Shown: one piece after another, positions 36,401 through 44,378 of the stretch | How positions within the stretch are numbered: position 1 is the stretch's first letter | Layout: each line of letters begins with the position of its first letter | NCBI RefSeq assembly: GCF_943192895.1 | Contig: NZ_CALPCB010000003.1 | Span: forward strand, 62,001-126,000 | Direction: 5' to 3' | Length of the DNA: 64,000 bases | Source: Veillonella_A intestinalis | Lineage (GTDB): Bacteria > Bacillota > Negativicutes > Veillonellales > Veillonellaceae | Translations under genes and position numbers: made by a program | The notes under the pieces: model-generated | Database searches by the model: none | What the model was told of the DNA's origin: nothing | Seen by the model: only the letters and a program-made list of their open reading frames with translations

Positions 36401-36638
36401 ACATCATGTAGTCCATATCCTGAACACCAATAATCTGTGACTCAATAACAGAGGCTACTGTATCACTAACAACCGAAGCCGAAGCACCAACATAACTTGT
36501 ACTAACACGAACTTGCGGTGGTGTAATTTCTGGATAACGTGCAACTGGCAAAGTAAACATAGAAACTAAGCCAACAATCGTAATAATCAAGGACAAAACG
36601 ATGGCGAATATAGGTCGGTTTATAAAAAATTTCGACAC
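33495..36638 (-). CDS. acrB: RND efflux pump, inner-membrane transporter (AcrB/HAE1 type)
   Basis: Proton-driven multidrug exporter of the hydrophobe/amphiphile efflux family. The 1047 residues have 12 membrane segments and two large periplasmic loops. The opening FFINRPIFAIVLSLIITIVG, the proton-relay Asp pair in AIGLVVDDAIVVIE (about 407-408) and the Lys in LVGLAAKNAILIIEYAK (about 940) are intact. GTG start at 36638 after AAGGGGG. It follows acrA by 11 nt. Such a pump must join an outer-membrane channel, so it implies a diderm envelope; no TolC/OprM-like gene is in this operon or window. Confidence 0.95.
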   Translation of the reverse strand: MSKFFINRPIFAIVLSLIITIVGLVSMFTLPVARYPEITPPQVRVSTSYVGASASVVSDTVASVIESQIIGVQDMDYMMSTSSSSGSYSLTVQFNQGTDADMDTVNTQNRVQRALASLPSEVQNVGVITTKSTGDMSLVFALKSLDESSYDQTFLKNYASNYMMDEIKSINGVGSVQEFGSDFAMRIWLNPAKMAQHNVTIAQVVNAISSQNKQAAAGSLGTEPIPSNQQVSHNITIQGRLMTTEEFGNIIIKTDTTGNLLRLKDVSNIELGSKDYGFSAKSDGKPMAAFAVSLTSDANAIETITKVKQVLEQQKENLPPGVEYTIIVDNTNFVTASIEEVIHTFVEALILVALIVYIFLQSWRSTLIPMIAVPVSLLGTFAAFEVLGFTINTLTLFAMVLAIGLVVDDAIVVIEAVEYEIKVNGLKPHEATIEAMKNVQGPVIGIAFVLASVFVPVSFMGGMTGILYKQFALTVAVSVAISAFVALTLTPALCAMMLKPHVPKEKEDFIHRGLNKFNDALERFSDWYGYQLARLAKHLWLTVVVLIGFVLVSVGVFRVLPSAFVPSEDNGYYMVAISLPEGATSSRTMEVIEKVTAFMNEDSDIVDKAGISGFDILSSAQKTSGGLMFATLADWSERKGAGQDVDSKIGKLMGFTATVPEATILPMNPPPIPGLGSTGGFSMYIINKAGDTPEQMATVVNDFLGEARKQPVFASIYTTYSDGTPTYDFEINRDKAARDGVSVSDIFTTLQGFYGSIQVNDFNEFGKNYKVVIQAQQDYRVSPENNNNVYVANSSGTLYPVANYIKSTATTSVSTITRFNNYPAVKIGGSQGAGYSSGDAIAALEEAAKNLPQGYTYDWADQSREEVKAGTQTILILGMGIIFVFLVLAALYESWKVPFAVLFSVPSGIVGAALIPWLLNLTGTYNLTNDIYLQIGLLTLVGLAAKNAILIIEYAKIRVDERGMRFVDAAIEAAKIRLRPILMTSLAFILGCIPLAISSGAGAGARVSMGITVVAGMTSATLFGIFVIPMLFILIENIGFGKKDKKH

Positions 36639-36649
36639 GATATCCCCCC

Positions 36650-37780
36650 TTATTTACTCTTTTCTACTTGGTCTTTAGTTAGTGCTGTTGCATTAACCTT
36701 CACACCATTACGAATTTTAGTTAAACCGTCTACAACAACAGTTTCACCTGCTTTTAGACCACTTTTAACAATAGTATAAATACCTTGTGTGCCACTAGTT
36801 ACAACAGGCACTTGTTTTACTGTACTAGACTCATCAACAGTATATACAAATGATTTATCTAATACTTGTGTCAACGCTTTAGTTGGTACTAAGATAGCAC
36901 CTTTAATAATGTCCCCAGGAGATACAACAGAGGCATACATATTAGGTAATAAAATATGTTCTGGATTTGGGAAAGATGCTTTAAAAATCAATTGACCAGA
37001 AGAACTATCAAGGTTTTTAGCAGCTTGTACTAAAGTACCTGTATATTGGTAAATAGACCCATCAGACAAGCGAAGTTGTAATGGTAGATTATCCATAGTT
37101 TGACCTTGTTTATTCTTCATGAATTCAAGATATTCAGATTCACTCATAGCAAATTGAACATATACAGGATCTACTGTATTAATCGTCACTAATGTAGTTG
37201 TCCCAGCAGTTACAAAGGAACCTAAATCAATATCATCCATTTCTAATGTGCCATCAAATGGTGCATAAATTACAGTATCTTGTAAATTATCTTGTGCAAT
37301 ACGAACAGCGGCTTCATTAGCAGCTAAAGCTGCTTTTTGCTGTTCAGTAGTGCTTGCTTGCGTATCTAAAGTCTGACGTGCAATGGCATCTTCATTCGCT
37401 AATTGTTGATACCGTTGTAAATCACGTTCTGAGTTTAAATACGATGCATTCGTAGACGCTGCTGTTGCTTGTGCACTTGCTAAATTAGCTTCATATTGTC
37501 GAGAGTCCAAACGGAATAAAGGTTGTCCTTTTACGACTTGTTGACCACCTTTTACATACTTTTCAACTACATGACCCGACACACGTGCATGGATAGCCGT
37601 CTTATTCTGAGCCGTAATTGTACCATTAAAAGACGTAGCAATTTGTGTGTCTGTTGCTGCTATTTTATATGTGTTAACAGCCACTTCATTAGGCTTTGCT
37701 TCCTCCTTGCCACATCCAGCCACTACTAGCATCATTGCTACAATAGCTACTAGAGCACCTGAAAAACGAAACTTACTCAT
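36650..37780 (-). CDS. acrA: RND efflux periplasmic adaptor lipoprotein (AcrA type)
   Basis: Membrane-fusion protein that links the AcrB trimer with an outer-membrane channel. A lipoprotein signal peptide ends at MLVVAGCGKEE (lipid-anchored Cys near residue 24). Then follow a barrel-sandwich half (ARVSGHVVEKYVKGGQQVVKGQPLFRLD), a coiled-coil hairpin (about 90-150, Ala/Gln rich), the second lipoyl half (IYAPFDGTLEMDDIDLGSFV), and the beta-barrel and membrane-proximal domains. The ATG at 37780 follows GAGGAGG and overlaps the tetR stop by 8 nt. 376 residues. Confidence 0.95.
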   Translation of the reverse strand: MSKFRFSGALVAIVAMMLVVAGCGKEEAKPNEVAVNTYKIAATDTQIATSFNGTITAQNKTAIHARVSGHVVEKYVKGGQQVVKGQPLFRLDSRQYEANLASAQATAASTNASYLNSERDLQRYQQLANEDAIARQTLDTQASTTEQQKAALAANEAAVRIAQDNLQDTVIYAPFDGTLEMDDIDLGSFVTAGTTTLVTINTVDPVYVQFAMSESEYLEFMKNKQGQTMDNLPLQLRLSDGSIYQYTGTLVQAAKNLDSSSGQLIFKASFPNPEHILLPNMYASVVSPGDIIKGAILVPTKALTQVLDKSFVYTVDESSTVKQVPVVTSGTQGIYTIVKSGLKAGETVVVDGLTKIRNGVKVNATALTKDQVEKSK

Positions 37781-38336
37781 TCTTTGCCTCCTCATTTAAA
37801 ATACCATGTAATATCATATTCATCGCTTCTGATAAAATTGTAATACAATCTTCTGGATTACGATGTTCATCATAAAAAACTGTACGCACTACGCCTTTTA
37901 ACATTAACAACAACACTTCAATATTTCCTGGTTTAATAATTCCCATGCGTTGTTGCTCTTCTAAAAAGCTTCCGAGTAATTCCCAGTCTCGCTCAAATAC
38001 CCGTAACACATGATCTACTAAAGATGGTACTGATGCAAACATTAACCGATAATGATCACCACTTATAGCCGCATACAAATCAGACCGCACAGAAAAATAT
38101 TTCTTCAACTTAGTCACACAATCTAATGTAGGGTCTTCAAGGATTTCTTTATGAAGATTATAAAAATCCTGACTTTTCTCAAATAAAATTCGTTCAATAA
38201 TTTCATTCTTTGAGTGAAAATTCTCATACAACGTGCGTTTGCTAATATTTAACCGCTTAGCTAAATCATCCATCCGAAAGGATGAGCCATACAATTCTAT
38301 TTCAGCTACGGCAGCTTCAAGAATTCGTTGCTTCAT
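37773..38336 (-). CDS. TetR-family repressor of the acrAB operon
   Basis: TetR-type regulator, first gene of a tetR-acrA-acrB operon. The N-terminal helix-turn-helix is clear (MKQRILEAAVAEIELYG, then MDDLAKRLNISKRTLYENFHSKNEII); the C-terminal ligand domain (about 60-187) is variable, as in the family. The ATG at 38336 follows GGGAGG; 187 residues. Its stop overlaps the acrA start, so repressor and pump are made from one message, which suggests autoregulation. A palindrome in its promoter is the likely operator. Confidence 0.9.
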   Translation of the reverse strand: MKQRILEAAVAEIELYGSSFRMDDLAKRLNISKRTLYENFHSKNEIIERILFEKSQDFYNLHKEILEDPTLDCVTKLKKYFSVRSDLYAAISGDHYRLMFASVPSLVDHVLRVFERDWELLGSFLEEQQRMGIIKPGNIEVLLLMLKGVVRTVFYDEHRNPEDCITILSEAMNMILHGILNEEAKNE

Positions 38337-38419
38337 TGTCGCCTCCCTCACTTTACATACAAACTTACTTTCACATCAACAACATATGCTAGACATACAC
38401 TACACATATATTACACAAA

Positions 38420-38451
38420 AATTTATAAAGTTTTTCATAAATTATAGTCAA
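38420..38451 (-). promoter_or_regulatory. tetR-acrAB promoter with a palindromic operator candidate
   Basis: Minus strand TTGACT (38446-38451) and TATAAA or TTATAA (38422-38428) at 17-18 nt. An inverted repeat, AATTTAT (38420-38426) and ATAAATT (38437-38443), with a 10-nt spacer overlaps the -10 box and spacer, a position suited to a TetR repressor. Confidence 0.45.
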
Positions 38452-38624
38452 TATACGTCAAAAAAAGTTCTCAATCCATTACGCCACTAGCCCACGAAAA
38501 CCGAATTGAAAACTCTAGTACCATATCTCAGTTTAACTAAAAATAATTCAAATGTCAATATCAAAAATAGCTTTCTAGCAGTATATATCAACTTTTTTCA
38601 GCATAAAAATTTTGCACAATTTAA

Positions 38625-38653
38625 TTGACAAAAATATTTTCATCAAGTATAAT
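38625..38653 (+). promoter_or_regulatory. Consensus promoter of the rubrerythrin-like gene
   Basis: TTGACA (38625-38630), exactly 17 nt, TATAAT (38648-38653): a perfect sigma-A-type promoter. It leaves a leader of about 100 nt, in which ATCGAAAAAT and ATTTTATCGAT (38665-38699) can pair as a hairpin. Confidence 0.8.
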
Positions 38654-38760
38654 AAATGAAGTAAATCGAAAAATATAGCAGTCATTACATTTTATCGATA
38701 TAATCTTTGCACCTTAGTGTGTATTATCTTTTTTGATACCGTATTTTCTAGGAGGAATCT

Positions 38761-39165
38761 ATGAGTTTTTACAATGTAACTAAAGACACAAAATTTGAAG
38801 ACATTTTCAAAGGTGGCGTTGAAGCCGAATTACACGGAACTCGTGTATATATGACTTTATATCTTTTAGCTAAGGAACAAGGTTTAGACGACGTAGCCGC
38901 AGCCTTCCATGAAATTGCTGTACAAGAAGCTGAACACGCAGGTTTTTATGCCCTCTGTAATGGTGAACAAAAACCAGATTTTTGGGCTGTAGCTAAACAA
39001 ATTCAACAACTGGAAGAACAAGCTGGCGATCGCTTAGACGCCCGTGCTGACGATTTACGTGCGGCTGGCCTTACAGAAGCAGCTGACCATATGAACTTTA
39101 TTGCCAAACAAGAAGTAAATCACGGCAACATGCTAAAAGCCTTATTTGAAAAATATGGCAAATAA
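38761..39165 (+). CDS. Rubrerythrin-like ferritin-fold protein (no rubredoxin domain)
   Basis: Diiron four-helix-bundle protein, probably reducing peroxide in this anaerobe. The metal ligands are visible as a Glu in GGVEAELHGTRVY, the EAEHAGFY motif (ExxH) in helix 2, and later Glu and His in KQEVNHGNML. The 134 residues stop after the ferritin-like domain; the C-terminal rubredoxin Cys4 domain of classical rubrerythrins is absent, so it needs another electron donor or has a different role. ATG after AGGAGGAATCT. Single-gene unit with a strong promoter and terminator, as expected for an abundant protein. Confidence 0.87.
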   Translation: MSFYNVTKDTKFEDIFKGGVEAELHGTRVYMTLYLLAKEQGLDDVAAAFHEIAVQEAEHAGFYALCNGEQKPDFWAVAKQIQQLEEQAGDRLDARADDLRAAGLTEAADHMNFIAKQEVNHGNMLKALFEKYGK

Positions 39166-39214
39166 TCGAGTAAATACTAATAATTCTACTAAATAATCCC
39201 TAAATTAATACATA

Positions 39215-39275
39215 AAAAGGTCCTCATAGATAAACACTTACTAATGTGTTTATAATCTATGAGGACCTTTTGTAT
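39215..39275 (+). terminator. Terminator after the rubrerythrin-like gene
   Basis: Perfect 17-nt arms AAAAGGTCCTCATAGAT / ATCTATGAGGACCTTTT around a loop that itself can fold (AAACAC / GTGTTT), followed by T-rich sequence. The 39276-39500 stretch after it is AT-rich and shows no gene; a TACAAT near 39447 is a weak -10 for yeiH. Confidence 0.85.
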
Positions 39276-39523
39276 TTTATTTTGCTAAAATAAGCATTAA
39301 TATATACAAATTTAACAGGATTTTATATTATAAAAAGATTATATTCATTTCTAAGAGATAACTTAGTTAAACTATTTAAATTTAACAATCAATGCACTAT
39401 TTTTAATTCATATTTCCTATATATAAAAAGATATCCTAATTATGATACAATAAATACAATCATACTACTTAGCATTCAATTAACCAATAAATGCTTACAT
39501 GTAATGTTTTGGAGGATTTATGT

Positions 39524-40591
39524 ATGAACTGGTTACAGCAAGAACGGCTTGGCCTCGCACTCTGTGCAGCCATTGCCATCCCCTGTTATATATTAGGACA
39601 ATTTTTTCCTTTGATTGGCGGACCTGTCATCGCTATATTAACAGGCATGGGTATAAACCAATTATCATTTAATCGTCAAGTCGTTAATCCCGGTATTACT
39701 TATACTAGTAAAAAAATACTGCAATATGCAGTTATTCTTCTTGGCTTTGGCTTGAATCTACAAGTTGTATTAAAAACTGGCCTAGAATCACTACCTATCA
39801 TTCTTTGTACCATTACAGTAGCCTTACTTATTGCCTATATATGTTATCGCACTATGTCTATTTCTAGTTCAATGGCTACATTAATTGGTGTAGGTTCTTC
39901 TATATGTGGCGGTTCTGCCATTGCAGCTACTGCCCCTATTATAAAAGCTGACGATAAAGATATTGCCCAAGCTATTTCAGTCATTTTCTTCTTTAATGTG
40001 CTAGCCGCCTTACTATTTCCTGCACTCGGTACTTTATTAGGTATCTCACAACTATCAGGTGAAGCCTTTGGTCTATTTGCTGGAACGGCTGTTAATGACA
40101 CTTCATCAGTTACAGCTACCGCCTCAACCTGGGATAGTATGTATGGTCTAGGCAATGAAACCTTAGATAAAGCTGTGACTGTAAAATTAACTCGTACATT
40201 AGCAATTATTCCAATTACCCTATTTCTCGCATTTTTAACTAATAAGCAAAACAATGCCAACAATTCAGCTCATTTAAATTCCAATACTACTATTACAGCA
40301 CCAACTCCCCCTTCAATCAAAAAAGTGTTTCCTCATTTTATTCTTTACTTCATTGGCGCTAGTCTTATTACGACCATGGCCTCGATGATTGGCATCTCAA
40401 TTGAAATATTTACACCTATGAAAAGCTTATCTAAATTCTTTATTGTAATGGCAATGGTAGCCATTGGCCTAAACACAGATATAGTAAAATTGATTCGTAG
40501 TGGCTCACGACCGCTATTAATAGGCTTACTATGTTGGACAGGTATTACCATTTCAACTCTTTTATTACAATACAGTTTAGGGCTTTGGTAA
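39524..40591 (+). CDS. YeiH family (UPF0324) putative sulfate exporter
   Basis: Polytopic membrane protein of the YeiH/UPF0324 family, annotated by homology as a sulfate exporter; the substrate is not proven. About ten hydrophobic segments. Family motifs include ILQYAVILLGFGLNLQVVL, GVGSSICGGSAIAATAPII and GTAVNDTSSVTATAS. The ATG at 39524 is 8 nt after GGAGG; an earlier start in the frame lacks a site. 355 residues. Single-gene unit with its own terminator; many relatives lie beside a LysR regulator gene, but none is here. Confidence 0.85.
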   Translation: MNWLQQERLGLALCAAIAIPCYILGQFFPLIGGPVIAILTGMGINQLSFNRQVVNPGITYTSKKILQYAVILLGFGLNLQVVLKTGLESLPIILCTITVALLIAYICYRTMSISSSMATLIGVGSSICGGSAIAATAPIIKADDKDIAQAISVIFFFNVLAALLFPALGTLLGISQLSGEAFGLFAGTAVNDTSSVTATASTWDSMYGLGNETLDKAVTVKLTRTLAIIPITLFLAFLTNKQNNANNSAHLNSNTTITAPTPPSIKKVFPHFILYFIGASLITTMASMIGISIEIFTPMKSLSKFFIVMAMVAIGLNTDIVKLIRSGSRPLLIGLLCWTGITISTLLLQYSLGLW

Positions 40592-40607
40592 ATATCAATA
40601 CAAACAT

Positions 40608-40646
40608 AAAAGGTCCGTAACTAAATGTATTAGTTACAGACCTTTA
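40608..40646 (+). terminator. Terminator after yeiH
   Basis: Imperfect stem AAAAGGTCCGTAACTA / TAGTTACAGACCTTT with one mismatch. It lies between yeiH and the oppositely oriented tRNA-Leu and may also end the tRNA transcript. Confidence 0.7.
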
Positions 40647-40651
40647 AGATA

Positions 40652-40735
40652 TGGTGCCGGAGGTGGGACTTGAACCCACACGGTGTTACCCGCTTGATTT
40701 TGAGTCAAGTGCGTCTGCCATTCCGCCACTCCGGC
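40652..40735 (-). tRNA. tRNA-Leu (anticodon CAA)
   Basis: 84-nt class II tRNA on the minus strand. The acceptor stem GCCGGAG pairs with CTCCGGC, followed by A and an encoded CCA. The anticodon arm CTTGA-CTCAAAA-TCAAG places CAA in the loop. A long variable arm (GCGGGTAACACCGT) and T arm (GTGGG-TTCAAGT-CCCAC) follow. The D arm (TGGCGGAATGGCAGACGC) is typical of tRNA-Leu. It reads UUG codons. Confidence 0.96.
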
Positions 40736-40884
40736 ACGTTCGGAACATTAATTATTATACGCAAACTTTACAATCATGTCAATATACTTTTACAAATTAT
40801 TTTTGCTTTCTAATTTACAAAACTACTCACTATTTAATAGATTTATTTTTCGTGTCTATTTGACTCTTCTATTGCAGTTGTCAT

Positions 40885-40913
40885 TTGACACGCCTACTAC
40901 AGTTGTTTATAAT
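40885..40913 (+). promoter_or_regulatory. Consensus promoter of ssrA
   Basis: TTGACA (40885-40890), 17 nt, TATAAT (40908-40913), a perfect promoter about 60 nt ahead of the mature tmRNA. The -35 region is duplicated: TTTGAC plus CTA..CAGTTGT also occurs 25 nt upstream (40859-40883). Confidence 0.85.
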
Positions 40914-40972
40914 ATATACACATATATACACAACTATAATTCTACATATAAAATCATAGTTAATACACACTT

Positions 40973-41316
40973 GGGGACGTAATGGTTTCGACAGGGGTGC
41001 GTGTATCATAGATAGCGAGTCGGCGTTCCATGAGGCCGTAAAACAGTGGAACTTTTAAATTAAACGCAAAAGAAAACTTTGCATTAGCTGCATAAGCTAC
41101 GTCTTACCTTGCTCTGCCCGTGAGCAGGGATAAGGCGTCAAACTACGGGCTCGCCTAATTTATCTGCTCAAGTAAATTAGGTTAAACCTCTGAGCTGGGT
41201 TAGTGTAGTTTGTCGTTGTACAATAGCTGACTGAGATTCTAAAACAGCGACTGCACTCGGAGAAGTCTATGGGGCAACGCTTTTGGACAGGGGTTCGATT
41301 CCCCTCGTCTCCACCA
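40973..41316 (+). ncRNA. ssrA: Transfer-messenger RNA (tmRNA)
   Basis: Rescues stalled ribosomes and tags the broken protein for proteolysis. The 5' end GGGGACGTAATGGTTTCGAC and the 3' end (T arm GGGGTTCGATTCCCC, then GTCTCC-A-CCA) are the tRNA-like half. The internal reading frame gives a tag ending AKENFALAA before TAA; the exact resume codon is uncertain (an extra Asn may precede). It converges with smpB, its protein partner, and RNase R and SecG genes follow on the other strand. A strong terminator ends it. Confidence 0.97.
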
Positions 41317-41326
41317 CAACTAATAT

Positions 41327-41369
41327 AGGCAGTAGGAATAGTCATTGACTAATTCCTACTGCCTTTTTT
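41327..41369 (+). terminator. Terminator after ssrA
   Basis: Perfect 13-bp stem AGGCAGTAGGAAT / ATTCCTACTGCCT with a 12-nt loop and TTTTTT. It lies between the convergent ssrA and smpB. Confidence 0.85.
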
Positions 41370-41435
41370 ATATTTCAAATAATTTTAAATTCCCTATAAC
41401 CCCTAGTTTTATCTTCACCTATGCTCCCTTTTACG

Positions 41436-41915
41436 TTAATAATCTCGGCTCTGCTCTTTCATACGCCGACGAATATCTCGTTGAGCATCGCGATCAGCTA
41501 TATCTTGACGCTTATCATAATTCTTCTTACCAGTTACAAGGCCTACTGTCACTTTTATTAATCCATGAGCAAAATGAAAATTCAAAGGGACTAAGGAAAA
41601 TCCTTTTTCTTTTACTTGACCTAATAGACGATTGATTTCACTGCGATGCATCAGTAACTTCCTAGTTCTCATCGGTTCATGATTAAACTGATTCCCTTGC
41701 TCATAGGGACTTATATGCGCTTGAAATAAAAATAATTCACCATTTTGAATCCCACAATAACTATCCTTTAAATTCAAGCGACCTTGGCGAATTGATTTAA
41801 CTTCAGTACCTGTTAATACAATACCCGCTTCAAATGTTTCATGTATATGATAATCATGGCGCGCTTTGCGATTATCAGCAATTAAACTACTACTATCTTT
41901 TTTTGCCTTACTCAC
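41436..41915 (-). CDS. smpB: SsrA-binding protein SmpB
   Basis: Binds the tRNA-like part of tmRNA and takes it to stalled ribosomes. The 159 residues show NRKARHDYHIHETFEAGIVL, GTEVKSIRQGRLNLKDSYCG and the basic C-terminal tail (DKRQDIADRDAQRDIRRRMK) that enters the mRNA channel. The start is GTG at 41915 with GAGGAGG 6 nt ahead; the longer frame from 41930 is less likely. It begins 21 nt after the rnr stop on the same strand, so both are probably co-transcribed. Confidence 0.96.
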   Translation of the reverse strand: MSKAKKDSSSLIADNRKARHDYHIHETFEAGIVLTGTEVKSIRQGRLNLKDSYCGIQNGELFLFQAHISPYEQGNQFNHEPMRTRKLLMHRSEINRLLGQVKEKGFSLVPLNFHFAHGLIKVTVGLVTGKKNYDKRQDIADRDAQRDIRRRMKEQSRDY

Positions 41916-41936
41916 TACGTTCCTCCTCAACTTCCA

Positions 41937-44333
41937 TTACTTCTTTTTACTACCTTTTTTCTTACCTTTACTGCCCTTCTTACTCTGTTTCTTACTTTTC
42001 GATTTCTTAGCTACTTTATTAAAAGAGTCCCGACCTGATTTTTTACGACCTTTTCTATCGCTACTAGCTGAAAACCGCTCTTTTTTACCAGTCTTACTGT
42101 CTTTGGCACTACTATTACGGAAGCTTTTACCTGACGAAGCTAACCGTGTACGACTTTGCAATGACTTTTGAATTAAAGTGGCTGCATCTACATCACCAAG
42201 CAAGAAATCTATTTGTTTCTTATCCTTATCGGCTTTTATAAGTGTCACTTGAACCGTTTCACCTAGATGGTATGTCCTGCCAGTGCGACGACCGACTAAT
42301 AAAAAATGTTCCTCATCAAAGAAATAATAATCATCATCCATAGTGGCAATATGCACTAATCCATCAATACCATTTTCAAGTTCTACAAACATGCCAAAAG
42401 ATGTAATAGAACTAATCTTGCCTTCAAACACTTCCCCTACATAAGGTTCCATATATTGAACTTTTTTCAAATCATTAGTATCTCGTTCAGTAGCAACCGC
42501 AACTTGCTCTTGAATAGAACAATGTTCAGCTGCCTTTGCTAGGTATTCTTCAGAATCATCATATTTACTATATCCATCAGGCCAATGCAATTGCTTTTTC
42601 AAAAGTCGATGGACTATCAAATCAGGATACCGTCGAATAGGTGATGTGAAATGGGTATAACAAGCAGAGGCTAAACCAAAATGACCCACATTAGCCGAGG
42701 AATAGCGCGCTTGTTGCATAGAACGCAAGGTCATAATCTGAGCTATTTGCTCTACATCAGTCCCAACTAAACTATCTAAAAATCGCTGAATATCCTTTGG
42801 TTCTACAGCCCCATCAGCTAAATGAAACGGTTTGCCTAAATACGTCACTACAGTCTGTAAAGCTTGCAATTTTTCTTCACTTGGTTGCTCATGAATTCGA
42901 TAAATAGCTGGTTTATTCGAATCCCGTAAATAGGTAGCTACTGTTTCATTAGCAATTAACATACACGCTTCAATAATCTTTTCCGCAATGGTTCTATCTT
43001 TGCGTACAATATTAAGCGGTGTGCCATCATTGGCTAACAATATTTTATACTCAGGAAATTCAAAAGAAATAGCTCCTGATTTTTCACGCATAGCAATTAA
43101 TATCTTTGCTACTTCATGTAATTCATGCACCATTGGCATAAGTGGTAGTAAATCATCAGGAATAATCTCTTCTTCTAAAGCTTTATATATTTCAGGATAG
43201 CTACAACGACGATCTACCCGAATTACCGATGGACTAATGGTAAAATCAACCACTTTGCCTGCATGGTTAATCTCCATAATACAACTCATAGCATAGCGGT
43301 CTTCCTTAGCATTTAAACTACAAATGCCATTTGACAATACCGTTGGTAACATAGAGACTACGCGGTCTACCAAATATACACTAGTCCCGCGTTTATAGGC
43401 TTCCTTATCGAGCTCCGTATTGCCTCTTACATAATGGCTTACATCCGCAATATGAACCCCTAATTGGTAATGACCATTAACTAACTGCTTACAACTGACT
43501 GCATCGTCTAAGTCTTTAGCATCTTCCCCATCAATAGTAATCATAGGCACTTCACGCAAATCAAGGCGCTTGCCAGTAGGTAATACATCAAAACTTACTT
43601 CTTCAGCTTCTTTTAAAACAGGCTCTGGAAAGGCAAACGGAATTTTATGGGCTGCCATAATACAGTTAATATCTACCCCTATATCCCCTGTATAACCCAA
43701 AATTTCTTTGATTTTCCCTTCAGGGCGACGTCCTTTAGCATCTGGCCAAGAAGTAATCTCCACTAAGACTTTAGCACCACTACGTGCCTCCAAAGAATCT
43801 GGCAAAGGCACATAAATGTCATCACCTAAACGCTCATCATCAGGCACAACAAAGCCAAAATTCTTTTGTCGATCATAAGTACCTACAATCTCTGTATTCA
43901 CATGCTCTATTATGCTTTCTACACGACCTTCTGGTCGTTGATCACCAACACGACTAAAACGCAATATATAAGCTACGACTTTATCATTATGCATAGCTCC
44001 ATTACGTTCGTCTGGTCCAATAGCTACTTCATAGGTGCCAGTTGGATCTACTACTAAGCCTCGCCCATTGCGCAAACTTTTATAGGTCCCTTCTACAACA
44101 TTAATTTGTTTCTTGCCAGCCTTAGCCTGCGCGGTCGGTGCTGCTAATTTATAGTAATCACCACTGCGTTTTACTAATAAACCAGCCTCAGATAGTGCTT
44201 GTACTTGCTCCATAAAAGTTTCTAATTCATCAGCCCCTTTAATCCCTAAAATATAAGCAGCATCTTCTATATGATACGCTTCTGGACTAATGGCTTTGAA
44301 AAAGGCTAAAATCTTGTTTTTCATATCTTCCAT
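41937..44333 (-). CDS. rnr: Ribonuclease R
   Basis: 3'-5' exoribonuclease that degrades structured RNA and the faulty mRNAs released by tmRNA. The 798 residues run: N-terminal helix-turn-helix region (1-65), cold-shock domains (about 75-220), the RNB catalytic domain (MITIDGEDAKDLDDAVSC with the conserved Asp residues near 260-270), an S1 domain (GEVFEGKISSITSFGMFVEL), and a very basic Lys/Ser-rich tail (last 60 residues, ending KGSKGKKKGSKKK) that in homologues aids SmpB-tmRNA and ribosome binding. ATG at 44333 after GAGGT. It sits right after the secG terminator. Confidence 0.96.
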   Translation of the reverse strand: MEDMKNKILAFFKAISPEAYHIEDAAYILGIKGADELETFMEQVQALSEAGLLVKRSGDYYKLAAPTAQAKAGKKQINVVEGTYKSLRNGRGLVVDPTGTYEVAIGPDERNGAMHNDKVVAYILRFSRVGDQRPEGRVESIIEHVNTEIVGTYDRQKNFGFVVPDDERLGDDIYVPLPDSLEARSGAKVLVEITSWPDAKGRRPEGKIKEILGYTGDIGVDINCIMAAHKIPFAFPEPVLKEAEEVSFDVLPTGKRLDLREVPMITIDGEDAKDLDDAVSCKQLVNGHYQLGVHIADVSHYVRGNTELDKEAYKRGTSVYLVDRVVSMLPTVLSNGICSLNAKEDRYAMSCIMEINHAGKVVDFTISPSVIRVDRRCSYPEIYKALEEEIIPDDLLPLMPMVHELHEVAKILIAMREKSGAISFEFPEYKILLANDGTPLNIVRKDRTIAEKIIEACMLIANETVATYLRDSNKPAIYRIHEQPSEEKLQALQTVVTYLGKPFHLADGAVEPKDIQRFLDSLVGTDVEQIAQIMTLRSMQQARYSSANVGHFGLASACYTHFTSPIRRYPDLIVHRLLKKQLHWPDGYSKYDDSEEYLAKAAEHCSIQEQVAVATERDTNDLKKVQYMEPYVGEVFEGKISSITSFGMFVELENGIDGLVHIATMDDDYYFFDEEHFLLVGRRTGRTYHLGETVQVTLIKADKDKKQIDFLLGDVDAATLIQKSLQSRTRLASSGKSFRNSSAKDSKTGKKERFSASSDRKGRKKSGRDSFNKVAKKSKSKKQSKKGSKGKKKGSKKK

Positions 44334-44349
44334 AGTTTCTTACCTCTAC

Positions 44350-44374
44350 CAAAAAAGCCTGCACAAGGCAGGCT
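44350..44374 (-). terminator. Terminator after secG
   Basis: 7-bp stem AGCCTGC / GCAGGCT with a 5-nt loop and six T on the minus strand. It lies only 17 nt ahead of the rnr start, so rnr needs read-through or an unseen promoter; it may act as an attenuator for rnr-smpB. Confidence 0.75.
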
Positions 44375-44378
44375 CCCA

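Noticed and set aside
40651..40863. 70-codon plus-strand frame starting MVPEVGLEPTRC
   Set aside because: A well-known false gene type produced by the complement of tRNA-Leu.
41160..41345. 61-codon minus-strand frame with GDEGNRTPV
   Set aside because: Complement of the tmRNA 3' end, a common mis-annotation.
41866..42171. 101-codon plus-strand frame, Leu/Phe rich
   Set aside because: It is the complement of the Lys/Ser-rich tail of RNase R.
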